Origin: Ignavibacteria bacterium
GTDB taxonomy: Bacteria; Bacteroidota; Ignavibacteria; Kapaibacteriales; Kapaibacteriaceae
Length of the DNA stretch: 64,000 bases
Direction of reading: 5' to 3'
NCBI GenBank assembly: GCA_016191145.1
Contig: JACPPD010000003.1
Coordinates: forward strand, 248,001 to 312,000
In this document: positions 41,510 to 52,504 of the stretch, in pieces
Position numbering within the stretch: the first letter of the stretch is position 1
How the letters are laid out: each line of letters starts with the position of its first letter
Made by a program: the position numbers and the translations under genes
Notes under the pieces: generated by a model
Databases searched by the model: none
What the model saw: the letters and a program-made list of their open reading frames with translations, nothing else
Told to the model about the DNA's origin: nothing

Positions 41510-43280
41510 TTTTAGTAAATGTACACGGGTTGTTTGTTCGGCTGCATTGTTGTGTTGTTTACTAGTATTGTCTGCATGTAGCAGCCACGAATCTCAGCAA
41601 GTTGAAGACGCGAAGCCAGTGTTCGGCGAATGGGTGGTTGTTCATGAGTTGTCAGATCCCGAAGGACTCAATCCGGTTGTTACCAACGACGCATCGGCCA
41701 GTGCAATTTTTAACAATGTCTTTGAACGGCTGCTTGATCAGGACTTTGAAACACTCGAGCTAATACCCGTCCTGGCCGAGGCACGACCAACGATTTCAGA
41801 CGACCATCTGTCGTATACCTTTACCCTGAGAAAAGGAATTACGTTTAGCGACGGGCATCCGATGACCACTGCCGATGTGGTTTTTTCGTTTAAGGCGGTT
41901 AAGAATCCTCTAATCGTTGATGGTGCTGCGTTGAGAAACTACTTTCTCGATATGAAAGACATTACTGCAACTGACGATAGGACGTTCACGGTAACAATGT
42001 CGCAGCCATACTTTCTGGCCGAGTATCAGCTTGGCAGCTATTGGATTATGCCCAAACATATTTTGGATCCTAAGGGGCTTACAGACAAGTACACAGTTGA
42101 GGAAACGAACGACGTTGTTCGCGCACAGCGTAATCCTGCCTTGAAAGAATTCGCTGAGTGGTTTAACACTGCTACTGTTAAACTCGACCCCAAGGTAAAC
42201 ATCGGGTCTGGTCCGTATGTGTATGAATCATGGTTCACGGGTGAATCTGTTATCCTCCGTAAGAACAACGAATGGTGGAGGCAGGGAACGGACAAATGGC
42301 ATCCGGCATATCCAGGTAAAATAATTTATAAAGTTGTTAACGACAGAAACACCGCCGTTGTCTCGGTAAAAAACCAGGAAATTGATTTCATGGAATTTGT
42401 TCCGCCGCCCAAATACACCGAAGAAGTCGACACTACCGCACTGAAGCATCTGGCCAAGAAACCATTTAAAACTCAGGTTTATTCATACATTGGCTGGAAT
42501 ACACAGCGCTTCGTGCTTGCAGATAAGCGTGTTAGAAAGGCTCTCTCATATTTGGTCGATCGCAATGCATTGATGAAACAGGTGCTCAGAGGGCTTGCCG
42601 AACCGATGAATTCGCCGGTATACATTGGAACTAAGGAGTATGACTCTACCATTCCGCCTATACCATACGACCCTGCACGCGCACGCCAGCTACTTTCCGA
42701 AGCAGGATGGACAGATTCCAATGCCGACGGGTATTTGGACAAGATGGAGAATGGTAAACGCGTCGATTTGAGGTTTAAATTTTTATTGAATGCAGGGAAT
42801 GAAGCACGGGAGCAAATTGCGCTGATTCTTGCAGATGAGTTTAAGCGTGTGGGGATCAGGGCAGAACTGCAAAAACTTGAGTGGTCTGTGTTTCTTGAAA
42901 ATCTTAGGACGAGAAATTTCGATGCATATATTGGATCGTGGGTAAACGATCCTATTCCGACTGATCCGTATCAGCTATGGCACTCATCGCAGGCAACTAA
43001 TCACGGCTCTAACTATACAAACTTTAAGAATGAACGTGCCGACAAGCTAATGGAATTAAATCGCCTGGAGTTCGACGAAGCTAAACGAATTGAGTATATG
43101 AAGGAATTCCAGCGAATTGTTGTCGATGAACAACCCTATACATTTTTATGGATGCCATACTATCCGGCGGTGTATAACAAGCGACTTAACAATGTACTGT
43201 TCTCGTATGTCCGTCCCGGATATAATCCAACACAATGGTGGGTTTCAAAGTCGCAGTGGAGGCTTGCAGCGGCCCCATGA
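41499..43280 (+). CDS. ABC transporter substrate-binding lipoprotein, peptide (OppA/DppA) family
   Basis: Lipobox LLVLSACSSH; LSYTFTLRKGITFSDGHPMTTADVVFSF; C-terminal YPAVYNKRLNNV. Start set at 41499. Confidence 0.92.
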   Translation: MMNNFSKCTRVVCSAALLCCLLVLSACSSHESQQVEDAKPVFGEWVVVHELSDPEGLNPVVTNDASASAIFNNVFERLLDQDFETLELIPVLAEARPTISDDHLSYTFTLRKGITFSDGHPMTTADVVFSFKAVKNPLIVDGAALRNYFLDMKDITATDDRTFTVTMSQPYFLAEYQLGSYWIMPKHILDPKGLTDKYTVEETNDVVRAQRNPALKEFAEWFNTATVKLDPKVNIGSGPYVYESWFTGESVILRKNNEWWRQGTDKWHPAYPGKIIYKVVNDRNTAVVSVKNQEIDFMEFVPPPKYTEEVDTTALKHLAKKPFKTQVYSYIGWNTQRFVLADKRVRKALSYLVDRNALMKQVLRGLAEPMNSPVYIGTKEYDSTIPPIPYDPARARQLLSEAGWTDSNADGYLDKMENGKRVDLRFKFLLNAGNEAREQIALILADEFKRVGIRAELQKLEWSVFLENLRTRNFDAYIGSWVNDPIPTDPYQLWHSSQATNHGSNYTNFKNERADKLMELNRLEFDEAKRIEYMKEFQRIVVDEQPYTFLWMPYYPAVYNKRLNNVLFSYVRPGYNPTQWWVSKSQWRLAAAP

Positions 43281-43924
43281 AGCGACATGAACTGCGCGAA
43301 ATTATAGCCGGAGGAGAATCATCTACAGTCGAGTTCAAACGTAAATTCACCTCTGCAGAAAAATTTGCCAGAGAAATCATTGCGTTTGCCAATACTGTTG
43401 GAGGATATCTCATTATTGGCATCGATGACGACGGATCTATTGTCGGCATCGAAAGCGAAAAAGAGGAAGTGGAACTTGTTCGTATCGCTCAGCAGATGAT
43501 TACGCCAGACCTGCCCCTTGATGTTGAAATAGTCGAGATTGAGTTCAAAGATGTCGTTGTTGTCCACGTCCCCAATAGTACCCAGAAACCGCATAGATTG
43601 ACAAGCGCCGATCCCAAGGAGCGACCACACCAGCGAAAAGCGTTTATCAGGCAGGGTGAAAGCAGTGTGACGGCTTCGAGGGAAATGGTGCGGATTTTAG
43701 AAGGTATGAGCCCAGCGTCAGCACCGTTTACGCTGTCCATCGGCGACCGCGAACAGCGCTTGTTTACGTATCTGGAACGGTACGGCCAGGCAAGCGTGAA
43801 TGATTTTGCCCGCCTCGTAAACATTTCGCGTCGAAGAGCATCTCAGATCTTAGTCAAACTCGTACGCGCAGGTGTGCTGCACATCCACACTGCAAATGGG
43901 CACGATTTCTTCACTCTTGTTTGA
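43277..43924 (+). CDS. AlbA_2 (Schlafen-like AlbA) domain protein with C-terminal winged-helix-like region
   Basis: ESSTVEFKRKF...FAREIIAFANTVGGYLIIGIDDDGSIVGI; C-terminal VNDFARLVNISRRRASQILVKLVRAGVLHIH; ATGA overlap with the upstream stop. Confidence 0.8.
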   Translation: MKRHELREIIAGGESSTVEFKRKFTSAEKFAREIIAFANTVGGYLIIGIDDDGSIVGIESEKEEVELVRIAQQMITPDLPLDVEIVEIEFKDVVVVHVPNSTQKPHRLTSADPKERPHQRKAFIRQGESSVTASREMVRILEGMSPASAPFTLSIGDREQRLFTYLERYGQASVNDFARLVNISRRRASQILVKLVRAGVLHIHTANGHDFFTLV

Positions 43925-43969
43925 GTGTTAATCATCCGGGCCGACGTCAATAATCATCATTTGCGAAAG

Positions 43970-45766
43970 CTATTGCTGCTTAACAAAGAGAGTGTTGTAA
44001 ATACTATTCGTTGTTGATATTCTCAGATTATACAATCCTGACGGAAGAACCGAAAAAACATCGGAACTCAGGTAATATTCCTGATTATTCAAGATTGTAT
44101 TAAATCTCTGCATGAGTTGGCCTGCTGCAGAAATTATCATTATCTCTGCTTCGCCGCTTGTGGGTGACTCCACAACAGCACCCGAACCATCGGTGATCGG
44201 ATTGGGATAAATGTGCAACAGAGTTCCGCGTAACGGACCCTCTGCTACACTTGTTATGGTAGGCGTTACCTGAGCCACAGCGCTCCAGATGCTGTTGCCG
44301 CATTCGTTAGCCGATCGGACAGCCCAGAAGAAACCTACCCCCGAAGGAATTGAGGAAACAGGCAGATCGTAAGAATTACCCACTATCAGCGAGTCTTCGA
44401 AGAAGGGCGAGTTCATATTTGCCTGCGTCGAAAAACGAATGTAATACGATGTTGCATCGTTTACCGAGTTCCACCTAAACGTCAGACTCTTATCGAAATC
44501 TGCACTCACTGCACCCTTGGGACCAACAAGAGTAGGTGAGGGTGGGTTTTTACCATCTGTTGTAAACGAAAACACAACCGACCAAGCTCCGGCCCCTGCA
44601 TCGTTGATTGCACGGACCCTCCAAAAATATTTGGTTCCGCATGCCGGAACGCTCGATGTAATGGTCGTGCCAGTAAGAGTATCCTTGAACACAAGTGCCT
44701 GAGGAGTGAACGAACCTAATGATGCAATCTGAACTTCGTACCGATTTGCGAATTGCACAGGCTGCCACTCAAACGTTATTAGAGTTCGTATAATCCTCGT
44801 TGCATTGTTTATGGGAGTTCGGAGCACTACCGTTCCGGGGACCTGAGCCGATGGGATAAAATCGACTTTATAATTATCTCCTTCAAAAGTAATATCTTTT
44901 ACAATATTGCCATTGAGTACGCCTCCAGAGGCCGTTATGGTAACACTTCCACTCCCTGAGAATGGAATTGCATATCCGCCAGATGAAGAAGTAACGGCGT
45001 AGTACTGTCCCCTTGAAGGCATTACGCGAACGCCGGCTATCCCCTCGCCGGGATCGTATATGCCGTTGAAATTTTGATCGCTGTAGCATACACCAACGAT
45101 GTATCTGACGCTTCGTATTGAAAAGTCCTGAGTGATAACGTATGGACCAGTAGTACCCTGCTGCAAACCTCCGCCGCTGTATATAATGCCAAGTCCAACT
45201 TCAGTGTAAACATCTGTATCGAAGTTGAGAATGTTTCGCCTATGGCCTAATTCAATTTGATTTTGTTCACCCCAATCAACGATGAAGCCGGCATATCCAT
45301 ACCACACAGAATTCGAATAAGCCGATACGTTTTCTCCATACATACCCTGAGGATAGTAATTTTCGCGAGCAAACCGATCGGATATTTGTGAGCCATCGGA
45401 TCCTACGTGTCCCTGAAAATTATTTGCAATCATGTCTGCAGTATGCTTTTCTGATGCAAGAAGCAATGAAGGATGAAATGCCAACGGTGGACGCGAAGGA
45501 TATGCTGTAAAAGCCTGCTTTGTTGCCTGCCTGTCTATTTGCCAATAGGTATAAGCCTGTTGTACTTCAGGATCGTCGGTATCTATCACTTGTATACCTG
45601 CCGCGGCAGGATTTGCGCGAGCATTGTTCATCAGTTCAAGCATGTATTGTTCATCATCCGAAGGATCTCCGTGCGAGTACTGCTCCGTCGGCTGAGTGTG
45701 AGCCGGAATAGCAGCACACACCAAAATGAATGCGAGAAATGGAAGGGGGCTTCTCAACGTTTTCAT
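43970..45766 (-). CDS. CAP (SCP/PR1) domain secreted protein with FnIII-like modules and T9SS sorting domain
   Basis: YMLELMNNARANPAAAGI, HPSLLLASEKHTADMIANNFQGHVGSDGSQ, GENV, GHRRNIL; C-terminus IYPNPITDG...LPSGLYNLRISTTNSIYNTLFVKQQ. Confidence 0.9.
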   Translation of the reverse strand: MKTLRSPLPFLAFILVCAAIPAHTQPTEQYSHGDPSDDEQYMLELMNNARANPAAAGIQVIDTDDPEVQQAYTYWQIDRQATKQAFTAYPSRPPLAFHPSLLLASEKHTADMIANNFQGHVGSDGSQISDRFARENYYPQGMYGENVSAYSNSVWYGYAGFIVDWGEQNQIELGHRRNILNFDTDVYTEVGLGIIYSGGGLQQGTTGPYVITQDFSIRSVRYIVGVCYSDQNFNGIYDPGEGIAGVRVMPSRGQYYAVTSSSGGYAIPFSGSGSVTITASGGVLNGNIVKDITFEGDNYKVDFIPSAQVPGTVVLRTPINNATRIIRTLITFEWQPVQFANRYEVQIASLGSFTPQALVFKDTLTGTTITSSVPACGTKYFWRVRAINDAGAGAWSVVFSFTTDGKNPPSPTLVGPKGAVSADFDKSLTFRWNSVNDATSYYIRFSTQANMNSPFFEDSLIVGNSYDLPVSSIPSGVGFFWAVRSANECGNSIWSAVAQVTPTITSVAEGPLRGTLLHIYPNPITDGSGAVVESPTSGEAEIMIISAAGQLMQRFNTILNNQEYYLSSDVFSVLPSGLYNLRISTTNSIYNTLFVKQQ

Positions 45767-45805
45767 TGTCGACCTGCGGAAAATATCAGGACATAAATCT
45801 ACGGA

Positions 45806-46528
45806 TTACAGGTCTCCGTTCTGAGGCCTCATGATAATTTCTTCGATATGAGTCCGCGGATTGTCAAGGTTCGAAACAAGAAATGCTACCACATCTGCAA
45901 CGTCATCGGCAAGCATCATTTTAGAGCCCAATTCGTCGATTTCCTGCAAATCCCACATCTCCGTTGATGTTGCTCCAAGAATAATGTCGGTGACCTTTAT
46001 ACCATGGTCTCTGACTTCGTTACGCAGCACTCGGTTCATTGCCAGTAAACCTGCTTTAGACGATCCGTAGCCTCCGTTACCTTCATAAGCTGTGATTGCG
46101 GCAATAGAATTGATGGTAATAATCATCCCATTGTTGTGCTCGATCATCGAAGGAAGCACGGTCTTCGCGGAAAGAAAGCCCCCTGTCAAATTTATTTTCT
46201 GCATATCAACAAACTCGCCTTCACTCATGTCAACGAGGCTTTTCCAAATCCCCAGACCAGCGCTGTTTATAAGAACATTAACTGGACCGAACACTTTCTC
46301 AGCGATGGCATGACTTCGCGCGAGGCTTGCGGCGTCGGCAACATCACATACTAATGTTTGTGATGTTTGCTTTGGCAATAATCTTTCCACCTGCTTTAAC
46401 GAGGCTTCGTTGCGGGCTGAGAGGGTTAGGTTGCACGTCGAACTCAATGCCTTGGCAATTGATAAACCGATTCCTCGCGAGGCGCCCGTTATCCAAATAT
46501 GTTTGCGTATTGTATCCGGCTCAGGCAT
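45806..46528 (-). CDS. SDR family oxidoreductase
   Basis: WITGASRGIGLSIAKALSS, LINSAGLGIW, YGSSKAGLLAMNR. Confidence 0.9.
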   Translation of the reverse strand: MPEPDTIRKHIWITGASRGIGLSIAKALSSTCNLTLSARNEASLKQVERLLPKQTSQTLVCDVADAASLARSHAIAEKVFGPVNVLINSAGLGIWKSLVDMSEGEFVDMQKINLTGGFLSAKTVLPSMIEHNNGMIITINSIAAITAYEGNGGYGSSKAGLLAMNRVLRNEVRDHGIKVTDIILGATSTEMWDLQEIDELGSKMMLADDVADVVAFLVSNLDNPRTHIEEIIMRPQNGDL

Positions 46529-46531
46529 CGG

Positions 46532-47695
46532 TTACCGCAAATCTGATTGATTGATGAGTAAAAGCAATTCTTCCGCCGTCTGCGAAAGTTCTGCGTCTCG
46601 CTTTCCCATCACTAAACGTGCAACTTCGATTGCTTTCTTGAATTCATACGCAGTTGTAGCCTTATCGTCTGCCCATGAATAGGAACGGATAAGCTTATCC
46701 GGGAACTCCGATAAAACGACGTTACAAAATATACCGCACACCGTTCCGGTAGAGAACTTAGTACCTATGGCAGATTTTGAATGGTCACCCATTAGTAAAC
46801 CAATCATGATTCTCTGCGTGTCTTCTTCGCCCCATGGTAATTGGATTCGGATATGTCCGTATGTGTTCTTCAAATCCGATGTAATGGTTCCAGCGCCGAG
46901 GTTTACCCAATGCCCAAGGTAGGAATGGCCAAGAAACCCATCGTGCTGTTTGTTTGAATACCCTTGAATGATGCTGTGTTCGATTTCTCCTGCAACCTTG
47001 CATACGGGTCCAATCACGGACTCAGTTATCGAAGCATGTGCCTTAACGAGAGTGTTTCTTCCAATTACCGAAGGTCCGGTTATTACGGAATGGGGTCCAA
47101 TTTGTGCGCCCGACATGATGATTACCTGTCCGCCGGATTCGTCAATTACACACGTATCGTGGATACTCGATCCCGTAAAATCATCTTCATCAACTAAATT
47201 AGCATCCCACGAAACTGCATCGCCAATGTGGTCTAACGCATGCCACAGCCGCGAAATGATGTGCCCCGTCACATCAATCGTTCTGCAAGTATTCACATCA
47301 ATCGTGTCAAGATACTGTGCTGCTTCCGATGGTGAGGCAGGGGGCTTGGGCAGGAAAGCCCCCACGGGATGACCGGAGCAGAAGAATGCAATCGGGTCGG
47401 TAGAGTGCATGCACGTATCTACGACTTGCTGCATCACTGTTGGCGACATGAGCACATTCGCAGTCATAATCAATGTTGGTTCCAAAACAAACGATGGCGT
47501 CTGCTGATTCCGTTCAACATATTCGCGCACATGGAGGTCGCGATGCGATGCAACCGTCACCACGCAATCGGGCACGCTCTTCGTCCACCGCTCCACAATC
47601 GTGAAGGCACCGCACCGCAGTTCCCATGAGCAGTGTGTTATCGAAAAGGGATACAGCCCTTCAACTCCTTCGTGTTCAATGAGAAGTACCTGCAT
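46532..47695 (-). CDS. GlmU-like putative sugar nucleotidyltransferase/acetyltransferase (Bacteroidota-type)
   Basis: Left-handed beta-helix hexapeptides (GAQIGPHSVITGPSVIGRNTLVKAHASITESVIGPVCKVAGEIEHSIIQGYSNKQHDGFLGHSYLGHWVNLGAGTITSDLKNTYG) with a divergent N-terminal domain. Confidence 0.85.
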   Translation of the reverse strand: MQVLLIEHEGVEGLYPFSITHCSWELRCGAFTIVERWTKSVPDCVVTVASHRDLHVREYVERNQQTPSFVLEPTLIMTANVLMSPTVMQQVVDTCMHSTDPIAFFCSGHPVGAFLPKPPASPSEAAQYLDTIDVNTCRTIDVTGHIISRLWHALDHIGDAVSWDANLVDEDDFTGSSIHDTCVIDESGGQVIIMSGAQIGPHSVITGPSVIGRNTLVKAHASITESVIGPVCKVAGEIEHSIIQGYSNKQHDGFLGHSYLGHWVNLGAGTITSDLKNTYGHIRIQLPWGEEDTQRIMIGLLMGDHSKSAIGTKFSTGTVCGIFCNVVLSEFPDKLIRSYSWADDKATTAYEFKKAIEVARLVMGKRDAELSQTAEELLLLINQSDLR

Positions 47696-47699
47696 GGCA

Positions 47700-49307
47700 T
47701 TACTCTTTGAGTGCCCGTTTCAGTGAGGCTTTTACAAATGCAGTGAACAGCGGATGACCCGTAACAGCACGAGATTTGAGCTCCGGATGAAATTGCACGC
47801 CAACAAACCATGGATGTTTTGCCAACTCGATGATTTCAACAAGGTGGCCATCGGGCGACACTCCGCTGCACTTTAGACCGTGCGATTCCAGCAGTTCGCG
47901 AAAATCGTTGTTGAATTCGTACCTATGCCGATGCCGCTCCGAGATATGCTCGTATTTGTACGCTGCAAACGCTTTCGATCCCGCTTCCAGACTGCAGGGA
48001 TAGGCGCCGAGCCTCATCGTCCCACCCTTATCTACAACGCCCTGCTGATCGTGCATAAGATCAATAACGTTAAATTTGCCTTTTTTAAATTCCGATGAAT
48101 TCGCTTCAGCAATTCCGGCAACATTCCTTGCAAATTCGATAACGGCACACTGCATGCCCAGACAAATGCCAAAGAAGGGGATTCCGTTTTCTCGCACATA
48201 CTGTATTGCGTTGATCTTCCCCTCCACGCCGCGGGAGCCAAACCCTGGCGCTACCAGGATTCCATGCAGATCGGCAAGCTGCTCCGCGGCGGTTTCCTGA
48301 GTGATTGCCTCAGAATCAATCCAGCGTACAACAACCTTGGTGTTGTTAACAGCGCCGGCATGGATGAACGCTTCGGTGATGCTCTTATAACTATCCTTGT
48401 ATCTGACGTACTTACCCACCAGCCCTATGGTGATGTGGTATTTGGGCGACTTGATTCTGTGAACGAATCGCGCCCATGTTTCAAGGTCTATCTGCGAGCG
48501 TTTAAGACCCAGCTTTTCACAGACTATGTCGTCCAAACCCCGCCGTGCAAACATCATCGGCACTTCATAGATTGATTCGGCATCGAGAGCTTCGATGACG
48601 GAGCGTTCCTCGACGTTGCAAAAAAGAGCAATTTTTTGTCTGATGTCCTTATCGATTTTTTGCTCTGCCCGGCACAGAAGTATGTCGGGCATTATTCCGT
48701 GCTCCATGAGTGTCTTAACAGAGTGCTGACTCGGCTTCGTCTTGAGTTCGCCTGCACTGCGGATAAACGGCACGTACGTTAAATGAACGTTCAGGACGTT
48801 GTTCTTTCCGAGTTCCAGACCCAACTGGCGCGAAGCTTCCAGGAAGGGCAGGGACTCGATATCGCCTACGGTACCGCCGATTTCAATGATCACCACATCG
48901 TACACGCCGTGAAATGCCTGCATGCGAGCTTTAATCTCATCGGTGATGTGTGGGATTACCTGAACGGTCTTACCAAGGTATTCGCCGCGGCGTTCTCTTG
49001 TGATTACATCATAGTACACCTGTCCTGCCGTTGCAGTGTTTTTTCGGCTCATACTCTCATCGAGATAGCGCTCGTAGTGGCCGAGGTCCAGATCCGTTTC
49101 TGCACCGTCATCGGTAACATACACCTCTCCATGCTGGAAGGGATTCATGGTTCCCGGATCGACGTTGATGTAAGGATCGAACTTGAGAATTGTAACAGCA
49201 AACCCGCGCTGCTTTAACAGCAAACCAATGGAGGCTGAGGCAATACCTTTTCCAAGTGATGAAAGAACTCCGCCCGTAATGAAAATGTACTTCGACGTCT
49301 TTGGCAC
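47700..49307 (-). CDS. pyrG: CTP synthase
   Basis: [72 protein letters not shown] domain [12 protein letters not shown] start at 49307 preferred. Confidence 0.96.
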   Translation of the reverse strand: MPKTSKYIFITGGVLSSLGKGIASASIGLLLKQRGFAVTILKFDPYINVDPGTMNPFQHGEVYVTDDGAETDLDLGHYERYLDESMSRKNTATAGQVYYDVITRERRGEYLGKTVQVIPHITDEIKARMQAFHGVYDVVIIEIGGTVGDIESLPFLEASRQLGLELGKNNVLNVHLTYVPFIRSAGELKTKPSQHSVKTLMEHGIMPDILLCRAEQKIDKDIRQKIALFCNVEERSVIEALDAESIYEVPMMFARRGLDDIVCEKLGLKRSQIDLETWARFVHRIKSPKYHITIGLVGKYVRYKDSYKSITEAFIHAGAVNNTKVVVRWIDSEAITQETAAEQLADLHGILVAPGFGSRGVEGKINAIQYVRENGIPFFGICLGMQCAVIEFARNVAGIAEANSSEFKKGKFNVIDLMHDQQGVVDKGGTMRLGAYPCSLEAGSKAFAAYKYEHISERHRHRYEFNNDFRELLESHGLKCSGVSPDGHLVEIIELAKHPWFVGVQFHPELKSRAVTGHPLFTAFVKASLKRALKE

Positions 49308-49430
49308 ACGGCCCTCAGTGTTATGAAGTGTTGGATTTTTTCGGTACTCGGATGTGTACCAATTCAGGACGGGATCGAAACTACGGATGTCGGAGCGAAG
49401 CAACAACTGAAACGTTGCTAACTTGCCGAT

Positions 49431-50681
49431 ATGGTGCGTGCGGGAAGGTCATTTTTCAGTCTGGTTAGCCCCCTAACAGGCTTAACAGTCCTTGCTCTGT
49501 TTACCTCTGCATGTTCACGGCAGGACAGCGGTGAGCCACGGGAGACTGTTATTCGATTTTGGCATTTCTGGAGTGAACCTTCACAAAAGTTAGTGTTGCA
49601 GGAGATTGTTAGCGAGTTTGAGAGCACTACGGGCACGCGAGTAGAGCTTACGGAGTTATCGTGGAATGATGGTAAGGCAAAACTTCAGGCAGCATTCAAC
49701 TCTGGTGCGCCTCCAGATGTTGTAGAGCTTGGCTCTGACTGGGTTGCACAGTTTTCGTCGGCGGGAGTGCTGATGGCTCTGCCGCTCGACAGTACGTTTA
49801 CATCAGGATTTATTCCGTTCAGCCAGCCTCCTGCAATGTGGAATGGAAGGGTATTTGCATATCCATGGACTGTTGACACACGCGTGTTGTGGGTGAACAC
49901 GGACTTAGTTGCAGCATCGGGTTGGAAGCAGCCCATCACCACTCTGAATGATCTGCTTGCAGCAAGTGAAAAAGTACACAGTAGTGGTTCGTTTGGATTT
50001 GGCGCCAATGGCGCAGACGTTCACAGATTGTACAAGAAAATTCTGCCGTTTATGTGGACGTTGGGAGGTGATGTTCTCGATGAAAACGGCCGGCCGCATT
50101 TAAACAGCGAAGCCAACATCAAAGCTCTTACTCTGTACGCAGACCTTGCACGAACAGGTTTTATTGAGACGCAGCGTCAGCTCGACGCCGCATACCTCAA
50201 CGGCAAGGTCGCATTTTGGATATCGGGGTCCTGGTTAATACCAAGAGTTAGATCTCTTGCAAAATTTCGTTCAGAAGCTCATCTATTACCGGGATTTAAT
50301 TCACATCCGGGAATCTCGTTTGCAGGCGGAGAGTACCTAGCCGTGAGCCGTGCAACACGCAACCAGCAGCGTGCACGAGAATTAGTAAAATTTCTTACCG
50401 AATCCGAACAGGCCATGAAGCTGTGTTCTGCCATTCCAGAAGCTGGATTCCCATCTGCACGCATAGCCTACCAGCATGAATCGCTTATCAGCGATTCATT
50501 AAAAGCAGTCTTTGCAAGGCAGTTGGACAATGCACGAATGACGCCTGTTCATGCACGCTGGCTCGATCTGGAATTGATTATCGAAAATGCAACGGTACGC
50601 GTGCTACTGGGCGAAGAAACGCCTCAGGAATCGCTGGAAAAAGCTCAGTTAGAAGCGCTGTTGTCTGTTACTGAGCAATAA
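49431..50681 (+). CDS. Extracellular solute-binding lipoprotein (family 1, sugar type)
   Basis: [12 protein letters not shown] lipobox; [65 protein letters not shown]. Confidence 0.88.
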   Translation: MVRAGRSFFSLVSPLTGLTVLALFTSACSRQDSGEPRETVIRFWHFWSEPSQKLVLQEIVSEFESTTGTRVELTELSWNDGKAKLQAAFNSGAPPDVVELGSDWVAQFSSAGVLMALPLDSTFTSGFIPFSQPPAMWNGRVFAYPWTVDTRVLWVNTDLVAASGWKQPITTLNDLLAASEKVHSSGSFGFGANGADVHRLYKKILPFMWTLGGDVLDENGRPHLNSEANIKALTLYADLARTGFIETQRQLDAAYLNGKVAFWISGSWLIPRVRSLAKFRSEAHLLPGFNSHPGISFAGGEYLAVSRATRNQQRARELVKFLTESEQAMKLCSAIPEAGFPSARIAYQHESLISDSLKAVFARQLDNARMTPVHARWLDLELIIENATVRVLLGEETPQESLEKAQLEALLSVTEQ

Positions 50682-51504
50682 GCCTGTGAACTACTCGCTC
50701 ATTTTTATCGGTAGTTAATATCACAAGGTACATGCCTGACGGAATGTTGTTCAATGTGAACGCAATCTGGCCGTCGCCTGTGCCGCGGCGGACGTTTGAT
50801 GCTAAGTCTGCAGGTTTTGTGCCCGACAAATCAAACAGAGAAAGATTGAGCATTCGGCTCGCGGCCAACTTGTATGCAATGGTAGCCCCTCCGTCGGCTG
50901 TTGGGTTGGGATACACGCGACTGTAGCTTAAAGGTCCTTCCGACGTTCAGGTCTCTTGCAATGCTGGCTGATGAACTGATGATGCATCGGCTGGATTCTT
51001 TTCCTTACGATACACGAGGACAATTTTACTGCTGTGAATGAGATCGGGGAATCTGAGCATGTGTTTATTGAATCGCTCGGTAGAGTCTATCCTCCTAAAA
51101 TAGATGTTCATATCATTTAGTTGTTTTAGAATGGTGTTGGCTGACTCCAAGGCTATAAGAGTAGAATTCATAATGGAATCAAAATAGAGGGTTTTAAACA
51201 TTGAGCGGATGGAATCCAAACGTACATCCGTAGAATTCAAAACGGAATCAAAATTGAGAATCCTAAACATTGAGCGGATGGAATCCAAACGTACATCAGT
51301 AGAGTTCATAACGGAGTCGATATTGAGTGTCTTAAAGATTGAATCGATGTGTCTGTTGTTCACCGACGTGCCGATGTTCAGGCTTTGCAAAACTGAGTCT
51401 ATGTTCACCACCTGCAGTACGGAGTCCATGTTCAGCCGATGAAGTATAGAATCAATGTTAATCTCATCGGTTCTCTCAAAATTTACACTGCCATTGGATT
51501 TGCG
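50668..51504 (-). pseudogene. 9-residue-repeat secreted protein with T9SS sorting domain, split by one in-frame TGA
   Basis: ORF 50947-51429 (...HQPALQET*) and ORF 50668-50916 share a frame; between them TSEGPLSYSR-VYPNPTADGG is open apart from TGA at 50947-50949. Frame open to 51504 with no ATG upstream of 51429. Confidence 0.7.
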
Positions 51505-51521
51505 TTAACGGTGAAAAAATT

Positions 51522-52145
51522 TCAGCTTTCCGTTATCATGTTCAATCCTGACTTCCATCTCAATGATGTCGCGTAAGTGGGCTTGATGGAATCCGGCAGA
51601 GTATTCATGAATTCCATATTAGGCTGATACCACATCACAACATCATCGTCAGGCATTTGGCTTGCAACAGGAATCAGCATGTTTGCATCGATTGTCCGTG
51701 CAGACGTTGAACCGATTACACGCCCCCTACCAGTCGAAGATGTAAACATTACGGGAAGCGGTCGGGGACGGTCCAAAAACACATCTTCCTGTGGGCGGTT
51801 GTTGCGATAGAAACAGAGCTTGACGCGTTGCTGCTTTGAATCGTCCGGACATGATGTTAAGCTGTCGGATTCAAACAGGCCGAAATAAATTGCTGCCAGC
51901 GATTGCTGGCGTATCGAAAGAGATGATTCCACTGCGTCATCACATCGGAGTGCAAAGAACAAAATCTGGTCTGTCGCTTCTTTGATGGTTGCGAATTGTA
52001 TATGCCGAGAATTTTCATCGTCGCCGACGCGTTCACTTGCAGATTCAACGGTACCTGGCTTGTTCTCATCGATGTTTGACGGAAAGATGACGCCAGAAGA
52101 CAAAACAACGCTCGTGCCTACCTCAGATTTATCCCGAAGTATCAT
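51522..52145 (-). pseudogene. Remnant of a membrane anti-sigma-like protein (TM segment plus extracytoplasmic region)
   Basis: In-frame upstream of the ATG: *LAALAVAVGVTSMILRDKSEVGTS..., a TM-like stretch opening right after a stop; N-terminal cytoplasmic domain absent. Confidence 0.45.
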
Positions 52146-52434
52146 CGAGGTAACACCTACAGCAACTGCCAGCGCTGCCAGCTACGGTATGAGAATAATT
52201 GGTGACCCATCGTCTTCGCTTAACAATTCTGCTTGCAATGGTAAACAGGTACGACGCAAATGCCTGGTGATCCCTGAGTTTTTCAAAACGTTCAAAAGCT
52301 ACGAGAACACATTCAGGCACAACGTTCTCAGCATCGTGTTTTGTGCGCACCATCGACCTTACGAATCGCCACAATGCGTCTTGATGCGGTTCCAACAGAA
52401 TTAGAAATTGTTCTGACAAACTGTCCGGATGCAT
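52129..52434 (-). pseudogene. Truncated ECF sigma factor (region 2 only)
   Basis: LLEPHQDALWRFVRSMVRTKHDAENVVPECVLVAFERFEKLRDHQAFASYLFTIASRIVKRRRW matches sigma-70 region 2; no region 4 follows. Confidence 0.65.
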
Positions 52435-52504
52435 TGTAGAGTTTGGTTAACAAACAGGTTGCACAACTCGGCGTAGGTGTCTGTACTACCAGAAAAGTTT
52501 CATC

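Noticed and set aside
51209-51442. 77-aa ORF on the + strand (MESKRTSVEF... repeats)
   Set aside because: It is the antisense shadow of the repeat-encoding gene on the minus strand.
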